Below, piece by piece: positions 12,575-24,500 of a DNA stretch of 64,000 nucleotides (position 1 is the stretch's first letter; each line of letters opens with the position of its first letter). The stretch is from Odiellus spinosus (taxonomy: Eukaryota > Arthropoda > Arachnida > Opiliones > Phalangiidae). The stretch spans positions 19,995,442-20,059,441 of the forward strand of contig OY987232.1 of assembly GCA_963920705.1 (NCBI GenBank). The letters run 5' to 3'. A program made the position numbers and the translations under genes. Under the pieces are notes generated by a model, which was not told the DNA's origin, did not search any database, and worked only from the letters and a program-made list of their open reading frames with translations.

Positions 12575-15500
12575 CGATTGATTGGATAATATTTATCTGC
12601 TTTAAAAACTTTTATATTATTTTATCTAATGGCTTAAAAGTTCTAAAATAAACCAAGGTCTAACCTTTTAACTATCATTAAAAGTAACGCAATACGGCTA
12701 AGTATGTCAATTAATAATTTTTAATCTATTCCTTATCAGTAAACAAAATTTACAAACAAATATTAACACCAGAAATAGGCTTAGATCTGTTAATTTCTTT
12801 GAATATTATTGGTCTATAACGACAGGCCTTTGCTGATTGGTTGATGACCCTTCAATACGAATAAATTCATCTGATTTCAATGAATCCAGCTAAGCCTATT
12901 TTGACAGGGTACTTACACGACCTGGAAAAGTCAGGGAATTTGAAAATAGCCCAAATTGTCAAAGAAAATCAATATTTTGGTACGTGTCAAGGAACTGTTT
13001 ATGATTGGTTGACCAATCAGTTGTAAGGTAATTATTATAAACTGAAAATATTTGTCTAAAGATTCAAATTTTTTCTCATATTCTGAGTAAACTATCAGCT
13101 GACCCCGACTGATAAACTATCTCAAATAAAATGTGGGAATTACCAACAGCTCAAGCTCGTAAGAATAATTTCATGAAAAAAAAAAAAAAAAATTGGTCGG
13201 GGAAATTATTTTTAAATGGTCAGGGAAAACCTGGAAAAATCAGGGAAATTAACTTCCCAAATTTTGTACGAACCCTGATTGGTTTAAATTTATTTCTAGT
13301 TTAATATTTGTTCGTAATTTTTAGGTTTTGAAACAATGAATCTGTCATACTTATTATATACACTTATGGTAGCGTTGAGATTTATAATTGGAACACAGAT
13401 GTTTAAATTTCCCATCACAAACACGAGCATTTATTACGAAACAATGGCGATTTTAAAAACACACGTATCATTGATAATCTAACACGTTTTTTTTACGAGG
13501 TCAACTTTTTGGAAACATGTGAACTATACAAAATAATATAATTTTAAATTTGGTATTTACAGCTCTACAAATTCGTTATCTGTATCCATTTATAGTTTTA
13601 AAATAATTACTACCCATCTATTACGAATGACGAACTAATTAATATTAATTAGTTAATATATATATATTAAAATTACTGAAATTTAGAAAATTAATTATTT
13701 TAGCTACCAGACTCTAGTTGCAGTTAAAAACACGAATTTTATTTAAAAAGCTTAGGCCGAAACCGCGAAACAATATAAAGATTAAGAAAACTGACTTAAA
13801 CCGCGTGAAACAAGGTTAAATTGTTAGTTATTATTCTATTACACACACTGTTTTTGCCGTTAGAGGTCGCTTATGGATACAGCAGCCAGTTTTGTTCAAA
13901 TTATTTATCTAAGATATGGTTTCAAATGTTAATTTTGTTAAATAATTAAGAAAAATTTGCGTAATTTCGGACTGATATTAAAATTGTTTTTATTTTTTCT
14001 TAGGAATCCGTTACTTTATGTACATTGGGTATTGGCAATGCATTCGGGGAGAGTGTGTTGGAAAGTGAACCTCATCAAGCAACCGTTGTTACGAATGAAC
14101 ACTGCGAATTGCTGCGAATTGAACAACGCGATTTTCAACATCTATGGGAGGTAAGGCCAATTTCAATTCAAAACTTAAGCCTGTTTTAAAATCAAAACTT
14201 GAAATGAATGACCGCGTTCATCAATTAGCCAACCAATATTCAGAACAAACCGAACCTAAACTGAAAGCAATTTAGAATATTCGTGTGAAAAATAAATCAT
14301 AGAAAATTAAAGCAAAGGTCAAGGGTAGAGGTACAGACAGATTCTGTACATGCGAGACACTCTATCGGCCGCTAGTGTAAATATTGAATGGAGGAAGCGA
14401 CACTGTTGAGTTGGGTGGGAGTGAAGACGATGTAGATAAGCGCGGCCCGCCTAAATTCCATCCCTCTCTCCAGACTCTAAATATGGAGCGGAAGAGTCCA
14501 AATCACTCGAGCAAGACAGGGGTGATGACTTTTTTGTCTAATTTTCAGTATGGGATATGAAATAAATCTGTAGGGGGGCCTTTACTGATAGTATTAAGAT
14601 ACGGGGCGTCGTTTACTTTTATGGAGAATAAAGTCCTAGACTTCTGATATTGATGACTTATAATTTCGATGTCTTCTTAGAATGCAAACTACAATATACA
14701 TAGGGTATTAAGTAAAGAAATTTTGCTTTCGTGTCCCTTACGCGTAAATGTTGAAATTTATTTGAATGAACGATTTCGCAAATTGAATGAGAGTTAGAAA
14801 TATCGGCGCGTAGGTGTTGGCAAAGATGGACCCAAAATGTTGTAACTGTCATCATCGTATCTTCCTGGATGTAAAACTTGAACCCCGTAACTATTAGCGT
14901 TAGAGCCACCTAATGGCAGTCGGTAGTAAATTGGTAGTTATCGCGTTATGTCTTTAAAAGGTTTAGATTTGCCTGGTCTTTTGTTTTCACTACCAGTGCA
15001 AAACGTACAGAAATTCTAACATATCCAAACCCGTGTAAATATTGATAGACATTTTAAAGGCTTTTCCAATATAAATCTCTACTGAAAATTGCACCAAATA
15101 AAAAACCTTTTCCAATGAGTTAAAATTACGCGGTTATACTTTCATCTTTGGTATATTCTTACGTTGAAATAAATTATCTTTTAAAAGCTTATACGTGGGT
15201 GCAAACTTACGCCTTAAGGATCAACGTGTGGGTGTCGCCTGCTTCGTTCTTCTAATAAGATTCAATCGCAAAATACATAGTCTATGCAAAGCTTAATCCA
15301 AATGGGTTTGTGTATCTAAAAGTGTGGCTCTCACTAGCTTCAAATTGAACTTTAGTAGAATTTATCCTTGATAGAAATTAGGCTTAATCGACGGTTGAAA
15401 TTAGGCTTAATCGACGGTTGAAATTAGGCTTAATCGACGGTTGAAATTAGGCTTAATCGACGGTTGAAATTAGGCTTAATCGACGGTTGAAATTAGGCTT

Positions 15501-18500
15501 AATCGACGGTTGAAATTAGGCTTAATCGACGGTTGAAATTAGGCTTAATCGACGGTTGAAATTAGGCTTAATCCACGTTTAAAATTAGTCTTAATCCGCG
15601 TTTAAAATTAGGCTTAATCCGCGTTTAAAATTAGTCTTAATCCGCGTTTAAAATTAGGCTTAAGTAATATGGTAGTGTCCCACTTTTTTCATTATATCCT
15701 TTTGATACGAAACATTGTCTGGTAGCTAGTTTTAAATGTCAATAGAGCTACAGCAGAGATGTTAAGGCTCTCCATTGGTGGAGACGGGAGGGTGGATAAT
15801 TTTTTTGTATTCAACCTAAACAGCATTGCATGCGTGAAGTTTAGGTTGTTATTTTAAATTATTGCTCCGTGAAATCTATAACGAATCTAGGGAATGGTCG
15901 AGCCAGGAAAAACTAGACAAATTTGTAACGCTAGGTAGAATTTGTAGAAAATTTTGAAATTTCCTTTCTATTTCAATTTTGAATAGAATGTGTTTAAGGA
16001 TAGTCAGTTGTTAAGTCGGGATATGAACCCTACGACGGGAAGGATGTCTGTTACCGAGACAAGTACTTATCCAAGTACTTGTTAGTGATTAGTGAAAATC
16101 TAGGAATTTTAAGATGTGGTATGTAAATAAGAATTTTGTTTTTGTTTTGTTAATATAGTCGAATTATAAATCGGTAATCTATGAGCTAAATTACCACGGT
16201 AATAGTAATTCAAGGTTTGCTCTTACTGTAATTAAATTACCATTAATTAATTTTAATTAATAATTAAGGGTTAAATATCAACTAATTTGGATCCTAGCTA
16301 AGCCTAATTTATAAACTGGAAACAATTAAGACCAGCAAACTCAATTTAGATCCTAGGCAAGACTAATTTCTAAACAAGTCTTCTAGCAGTTAACTAGAAA
16401 GATTAAATATCAACTAATTTGGATCCTAGCTAAGCCTAGTTTATAAACTGCAAGGCCACCAAACGCAATTTATAACCTATTAGTTAAGACCAATTTCAAA
16501 ACAAGTCTCCTGACAGTAACTAGAAAGATTAAATATCAACTAATTTGGATCCTAGCTAAGCCTTGAAATAATTAATACCAGCAAAAACTCTAAAAGTGAA
16601 AAAATAGGTAAATTTAACGTGTTGTAAATTTTACCAAACTCGAATACGTTTCTTGGCAACATTTTAAGATGGTCAAGGAATCTTTCTATTAGAAAATCGA
16701 AGCTCTATGACGCGATAACTCTCTTTCTCCTTTCGATTTTATCTTCAACAGACATTTAATCCTTTAAACTCCTACGTCTTAAAAGCAATTTTGATTTATT
16801 TTTTGTACAAGGAACTAAGGTTGAAAAAAATTATAGATAAACATCATGAGCAATCAGGATTATATTTTTATAACTATTAAAGTGATAAACTCGCCAAAAA
16901 ACACGATTTATTCTAATTATAAAATAGTTAAATCAACTTTTATAAATATTAATTACGCTATTAATTAAAATCAAACGATAATAATCGTAGAAACCAGCCA
17001 AATAACCAAAAATAGTCTTTCGTTTAACCCTGTTAATATTTTAATTTTCCCTTTGAGTTTCGGCTGGTTAAAAAAACTAAATACTTCAATTATTCTAGTT
17101 TTAATTAGCGCTTACTGTTAATTTTTATGAGCTTAAATTTTTCCATAACTAGTAACTTTCACTTTCCTTCTAAAGAGACCTCATTTTCATTACGAGGTTT
17201 TCCCTTGAATTTCAAACCCCCATCATAGTGTAAAAAAAAACAATTTTACGACCTTTTTGAAATTATAAAACTTCAAGAAAGATAAGGGGCTTTGATTCTT
17301 GTTCTTGTAATGATCATTTTTAGTTTCTTTGTGTGGTTTGTCGCGATAGGATCAACATCTACCATATACTAGTCGCGTAATCACTTGATAATCTCGATTT
17401 AGGCTTAGCATTCGCGTTACTTCAGATTGAAATGCGTAATATCTTTTAAATATACCTTAACATGTATATTTAAGTGAAGTACAATACAAAAAATGCCATT
17501 GTTGATTGATCTGATTACAACAACATGCTTTCAGGAGGTAATTATAAATATATATATCAAAAATATGGTACTTTGTGAGACTGCCACTGATGTTTCATGA
17601 ACTCTAAATTGAAATTGAGTCATATTAATGAGTTGATCGTTAAAAAACGATTAAAAATATATATACATATGTAGGAATAGAATAAAATTACCAGTAAAAA
17701 TACATATTTTATAATCGCCAAATTTCGAAATTTTTAAAATAATAATTACCCACAAACTACGTCATGGTCACGTGATTTCGATATTGTAGAGCCTACAGTT
17801 AATTCTAGCGCGATAGTGATAAGGTCGCTTTCGCGCGGTCTCTTTTGTAAAAGTACCTCATCCGTACCTTTTGTATTAGGAGATTCGACCCAATACAATT
17901 TTATCCAATAATGCTTTCCAAAGCATAAACAATTTTAAATAAATTCTGTACAATCTTTTATATGAAAATAACTTTTTTTTCTTCCTTTAGTGGATAAAAA
18001 TAGCTTGATTTTACTTTTAATATTACTTTTCTTAATAAGTAGATATATATTAAAAAGAAAAAGGGAAATATTTCGTAATCCCTGAAGCGATTAGTCCAGT
18101 GGTTTCGAACTAAACTAAGACTTGAGTTCAACCCTGAGCTCCCCTGGCCTACAAAATTCGCGGAGCAACAAATATTTTTAAAGTGATAATGAAGCCTAAT
18201 TACAATTAATTTTGTATAGATTCCTTATCGTTTTAATAAACATAATCCAACAATAAACCAAAATTACGAAGAAATATTAACCCTAGAATTAAATTTAAAA
18301 TTTACACCCCAAATAGGCTAACTGAATTTCTTCGCGTTAAAGGGTCAGCGACCAATCAGCAAAGACCAGTCGTTAAGGCGAGATCTGTTTAAGACTTACA
18401 TTCGATTGGTTGCTGACACTTGAATGAAAAGTAATTAATAATCTCCATGAATCCACCTAATTTTAATTTTAAATTAATTTCAATTTAACCAATGATGAAA

Positions 18501-21500
18501 ATTCAAATAATTTGGTTCAAAATGGTTCAAATTTAATAATTCTAACCTTATTCGATAAAATAGGACTAGAATTCAACCCGAAGTGGACCAAATTAATTTC
18601 AAATATCAATCTCGGGTTGAATTCGTCTATTTGTTAAAATTGTGTTGTAATAATTCAATTTGTATAATTTTTCACAAATTTAGTTGATTTTTCCTGATTG
18701 GGTAAATTAATTAAATTTCGTGAGTTGCCGCTAGAAATATTTGACAATTTAGAGCCTAATAGAACGACAGGATGTGTGTCTACTATTTAAGAACACGATT
18801 TAAAAAAATACAACGTATTTTTTGAGTGTAATTAGGTAGTAATTAGGTTGGTAGTTTAGTGTCACCTTGATATTATTTTGTATTTTGTGGATTTGGTCTT
18901 ACGGTGCGTAATTTTAAGGAAGGTTCTAAGCTACTTTCATTATAAGGCTTATTTTAGTTTCATATTCGTTAAAAATAAAAATGGAAAGGTGTTTTTTGTA
19001 TCTTTGGTTCCAAATGAGCACCCATTTAGAAATTTAACAGTGACTTAGGCAAAAGCGACTTTATTTTTTTTATTATCTGTTTTTTTATTTGATAAAAAGT
19101 TAGGCCTCAAAACATATAAAGTCAACTATCATTTTCTTCTATGACTAGTTTAAATAATCATGTATATATGTTTTGAATAGTTTTTTAACGATCAACCCGA
19201 AAATGACTCAATTTCCATTTAGAGTTTAACTTACAACTAAATTTTATGTTTTTAGTTATATAAAAACAAAAAGAACGGGGTGATATCTTAAAATAAAGGC
19301 GTTTTATTTTTCTTCAAAAATTTCTCATCCTGCCACCTACGATCTAATATTGTATTTGACGTCTTAGATCTCTGTTTATTGCCAAATTTATTAAACAAAC
19401 CACGTTTAACGTCACTCGTTTCATACCCACTTCTAAACACTAGGAGTGGGCGATCTCGAATATAAATATAAATTATATAATTTATTTTTACTTGTAATGA
19501 TAATGAAGTTCTGTCAAAAATAGGGTTTGATTCAAAATTAATTAAAATAATTTAGATTCAATTTTAATTAACGCAAGATATGAACAGTTTTCGTAATTAC
19601 TTCATTGATATGACCAATTTGTTGCGAAACAAATTGAATTTGATTAGCATTTACGGAAAGATTACGATAAGTGTTTAATATTATGAAAAATATTGAAAAT
19701 ATAAATTAATAATTGCGAGTAGTTTATTTACTTTTAATAACAATATGTTTGTTTGTTTATTTTTAGAGGAACCGTCATCTTATGGAGGATATCATATCTC
19801 CTCTTAGTCACGTTAGAACATCATCTACCACGAATTCCAACAAAACTAATAATATTCCAACCACCTTTGTGGAACTTAGTTCCGCAGGCCTTACTAGTAC
19901 TTAAACAATTAATTTGTTAATTATTTTAAATTATTTTTGACCTTCATAAGCTTCCTCTAACAGCCAAAACAGTGTGGGCCAAAGTAATAAATTCAAAACC
20001 ATGTCAATTTTAAATTCTTCTGACAATTGCGAATAGATTCCGCTAGGAGAAGTAAAAATTAAGTCAGTATTTGAGAGAAAAGTCTAGGACTTTTTTTTGG
20101 CCGTTAGAGGACTGTTAAGAATTTACTGTTAAAATACCAAAATCGGTACAAATTTCATTTTTGTGGGGCGTTAACAGGTAATGGGAGTCTTTCGGTACAT
20201 CGTCGAAGCGTGGCGGGGTTACCTGGGCAATCGCCCCAGCATAAGCTTCATTCTTTGGCCAGTACGGTGGGAGGAACAGACCCCCGTTCCTCTCAACGTC
20301 GTAGCGCATCCTTGACGCCATCGGCTGTTCCACCATCCGTAGCCCTCCTCGATAAAAGAATTGAAATGAAGAAAGCGGCCGTACAAGGACCACGAGCTGC
20401 GCAAAGACTACAACAAAATCCACTCAAAACACCGAGAATAGAACTACAGGTAAAATCAAAAGTCTATCGCTTTATTCTATGAAAGTAAACGACGCCCCGT
20501 AACTCGTGTACTAATGACACCAAAGAGACGCGGTACCCAATGTCTTGTTAATTATTTTTAGGTGGAACCATCTGAACATTTAGCTCGTGCGGGTTGGGTT
20601 CTTCGCACTTTAATGCTGGCAAACAATCCTCAGTTGATTCGCGACCGTAAATACCACGTCAAAATGTTTAAAAGATGCATGGTCGGTAGCGAAATGGTGG
20701 ATTGGCTGCTGGCCTTGGGTGGTGGTACGGGAACCAATGGGAACGGAGCTAGAGTTAGAGTTCATTCTAGGACGCAAGCCATTGGAATGTGGCAAGCGTT
20801 ACTCGAAGAAGGAGTCATAATTCACGGTAAGTTTGCTTGAAAAACAAAGCCATTTTTCTAGAGACTAGTTTCACTTAACAAAAGTCTATGACTTAATTCC
20901 ATAAAAGTAAACAACTCCCCGGATGTTACAATATCCGATTTTATTTAGTTCTGGGGGACCATCAATTCAAAGACAAGTACCTCTTCTATCGTTTCCGTCG
21001 AGATGACGTGGCGATTGGTGGAGAAAGTACGCCACCTCCTTTACCCGTATCGCCTCTCGTCCAATCACCATCGAGTTCAATCGTACCAACACCGACGCCC
21101 GAAGAACGACAACGAGCCGAATTTGAATTACAAGATATTCTTGCGTCTTTGGTTCAATTAGCCCCCGATGCCGTATTTAGAATGATTTTAAGAAAACCTC
21201 CGATAGATCGAGTTGTGGAAGATTTGGAAATCATTTACGAGGAATTACTTCACATCAAAGCGTTATCTCACTTATCGAATAGTGTTAAGAGGGAACTCGC
21301 CGGTGTATTGGTTTTTGAATCACATCCGAAAGCGGGAACAGTTCGTAAGTACATTTTAACATTATCAAAAGTCTATGATTTTATTCCATAAAAGTAGACA
21401 ACCCCCTAGCTTAATACTATCAGCAAAGGTTCAATTTTACGTCATTGTAATGTGTTAACATTTAAAGAATAGGACTGTATTTGATGGCTAAGACCTTGTC

Positions 21501-24500
21501 CATCAAATACCGGCCTGTTCTTTCAATATTAACACGTTACAAGTACTCTTGAAGGTTGAAATAATATGGTTGGTCCGATTTTATATTTACTAAAATTCAA
21601 ATTTTATAAATTAATTAAAACACGAAAAACGTGTCTAAAAATTGTAGAAAAAATTCTGGAATATGTTTTAGAACACAGTGATTCCGCAATAAATTCAAAA
21701 ACATTTTAGCTCTGAGGTTCCCTTGAAATTTTTGGTTAATAATGTTCTGCGCTCTAAAAATAGCTTTATATACGGGTAGATTATTTTATATACTGGACAT
21801 TGTCCTATATTACATTTATTCTTGTAACTGAAAATAGAAATGTGTGCCCTGTAAATCTGATATAAAAATAGCATAGCCTCCTATTGATCAGTAAATCAAT
21901 ATTTGACGCTGAGTAAAGCTTTCAGAAAGCACGAACCAATAAACCTTACCATAGTCTAGACACTCTGGTTGACATAAACCACTCTTTTTCGCTCCTAAGT
22001 TAATTCAAAAGGAAATTTTTTCGTTGTAAGTTTTCTTTTTCCACGCACTTATAGGAATTTTTTCACAAGTCATAACCATTTTATTATGATCATGGTAATT
22101 TAAAAACTAAGCTAACTGATTGTACACGAACTACAAATAGAAATTGAGTGATATTTTCGGTTTGATTGTTAAAGAACAATTCAAAATATATGTACATTTG
22201 TAGGAATAGAACAAAATTACAGCGACACTAAAACATATACATTTTATAATCAACATTTTCGACATGTTTTAAATCAACTCTAATTTTATTTAATATAAAT
22301 TAAATTAAATTTAACTTTAATTAACTTTAAATTGTAGTTTAGGATCTCCTCTTTCTCGTCATGTCTTACAATTTTCAACCAATTTGGCCCATTTTGGTCT
22401 ATTTTAATTTTTTACCCAACCCTCCCAAGTTAATGATTTATGATTATGCAAAGTCATTTTTCAATCAACTCTAATTTTTTTTAATATTAATTAAATTTAA
22501 CTTTAATTAACTTTATATTGTAGTTTAGGATCTCCTCTTTCTCGTCAAATATTGAGGAAGAGTCCAAATTACTCTAGCCAGACAGGGGTGAAGAGTTTTT
22601 ATTTTTAACGATGGGATATGAAATAAAACTGGGCCTCTCCTGATAGTATTAAGCTACGGGGCGTTAAACATTGAGTTAAACTCAGTTAAATTGTTATATT
22701 TAAATGTAATATTTGATTAAATTTAATTGTACCTTTTTGTTTTAAGTTTTCAATCAAGGTGATGAAGGTAAATCTTGGTACATAATTCTTCGTGGTTCGG
22801 TGGACGTTGTCATCTATGGAAAAGTTAGTTTAAAAAATAATTTATTCGCTAGCATTAAAATTACTATCATAAGTAAATATAAGAATTGAAAGTGAGACAT
22901 ACTCTTTCAATCTATATTAAGGCTTAGAATATCACGAGAATACAATTTTTGGGAAAATTAAATACATTTAGCGCTTATTATTAAACCCTATTATTTTAGG
23001 TAAAATTTATTCGGGAAATTGGTTGCGTGATTCCTATTGCTTAGTTATTACGTATATTACTAGAACTTGAGCTTATTGGCTTGTTTTCCTACTCCATATT
23101 TATTTTCAAAATTAAACACTGATTAAGTTGCGTAGTATTAGCTGAAATGGTCAGGAAAAACCCTGTAGTTATATCCATTGAAACATTTCATTTTAACCAA
23201 CTGTTTTTTTTTTTTTGGTTTCTCTCTAACGAATTAACAGGGAGTCGTGTGTAGTTTACACGACGGTGATGATTTTGGAAAATTAGCCCTAGTCAATGAC
23301 GCACCAAGGTAAATCTTTTTATGATTTTTGTGTTTAATGAACCCTGACGTAAATAATACCCAAAAAACTCCAACATTTGTTCATCAAAATAATTTTATCC
23401 GTGATTATAAATTCAATATCAACCCGCAATTGATTCTTATCCGATTCTTATCTGAATCTTATCCACAGAGCAGCCACCATAGTTACTAGAGAAAATGGTT
23501 GCCAATTATTAAGAGTTGATAAAGACGATTTTAATAGAATTCTCAGGGTCAGTTTAATTTTTATTGTTCCTAGTGCTCCTAACTTTTATCTGAATAGAAC
23601 TTGTGTTTCGCTTAACAGATATTACGCGAATAATTTTACTGATAAAAACAATTTATCTTAACTATCTGAATTATCTGTCCAACCTGATTCAGTTTGTTTT
23701 TGACAATAGTTCTAATGGTTGAAAGACAGATATAAATTCAGATAATCCCATATCTGTTTCTAATTGTAGTTAGATTAAAAAATCAGTTAATCCAATTTAG
23801 AACCATATCTGTTGACCAAACAGATATGTCCGTAGTTAGGAGCGCTGATGTACTTGTAGCGTTGATGCGTTCATTTACAAGTACTTCTCTCGATTTCCTT
23901 GAATAGGATGTCGAAGCAAATACTGTTAGGTTAAAAGAACACGGACAAGATGTCCTGTTGTTACAAAAAATCCCTACAGATAATAGGGTCAACGCGACGA
24001 CCCTTCCTCAGGGTAACAGTCCAGCCCATCGTGCCGCTCATTCTCATTACAAATACATGGTAATGGCTGGAACACCGCAAAAAATGCTCGAACATTTACT
24101 CGAAACTAGAATAGATACAAGAACTGATGACGTCACTGGTTAGTTTGCTCAACCAAATCATCTTGGAATTTCTTTAACTGACTGAGTTACTTTCTTAGAT
24201 ACATTTCTAGAAGATTTTCTTATGACGCATGTGATATTTATGCCGAGTCATCAGCTTTGCCCGGAGTTAATGAAACAATATCCTTTATAATGTTTCAATT
24301 AACCCTAATGTGGTCAGTGTGGGTAACTTCGGACACTCATTTTTAAATAGTTTTCCCTTAACTATAACTATTTCACTTATCGTATTGATGCTTCGAATTG
24401 TCGACAAGAAATCGAATTCGTCATAGCGAGTAAACGGCGCGTAGTTCATTTTGTCCGAGTTTGGGCGCATCTCATTCGAGAAGCTTTCTTCGAAGATACT

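Larger units (their letters stand above)
1118..14003 (+). other. Epac intron 3, 12.9 kb, non-coding
   Basis: This intron lies between the exons for the two halves of cyclic-nucleotide domain A. It begins GTAAAA and ends TTTTTTCTTAG. It holds minisatellites (2935-3080, 3395-3745), duplicated AT-rich segments (5440-5850), several MITEs (4155-4370, 8998-9287, 9606-10137, 10726-11068, 12737-13323), an ATTATTATAC-type microsatellite (10580-10735) and a 29-base T run near 12541. The short open frames inside it have no recognisable protein. Confidence 0.85.
14151..19766 (+). other. Epac intron 4, 5.6 kb, non-coding
   Basis: The intron begins GTAAGG and ends TTATTTTTAG. It holds a family C MITE (14330-14652), a 23-bp minisatellite (15373-15662), a 127-bp tandem repeat (16266-16565), a tRNA-like relic (18074-18150) and a family A MITE (18244-18470). 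The remainder is AT-rich with nothing I can name. Confidence 0.85.

Noticed and set aside
14658..14909. Minus-strand 83-codon frame in Epac intron 4
   Set aside because: No splice sites or domain, and it overlaps the end of a family C MITE.
15373..15662. Telomeric repeat (contains TTAGGC)
   Set aside because: The period is 23 bp with TTAGGC only as part of the unit, so it is an interstitial minisatellite.
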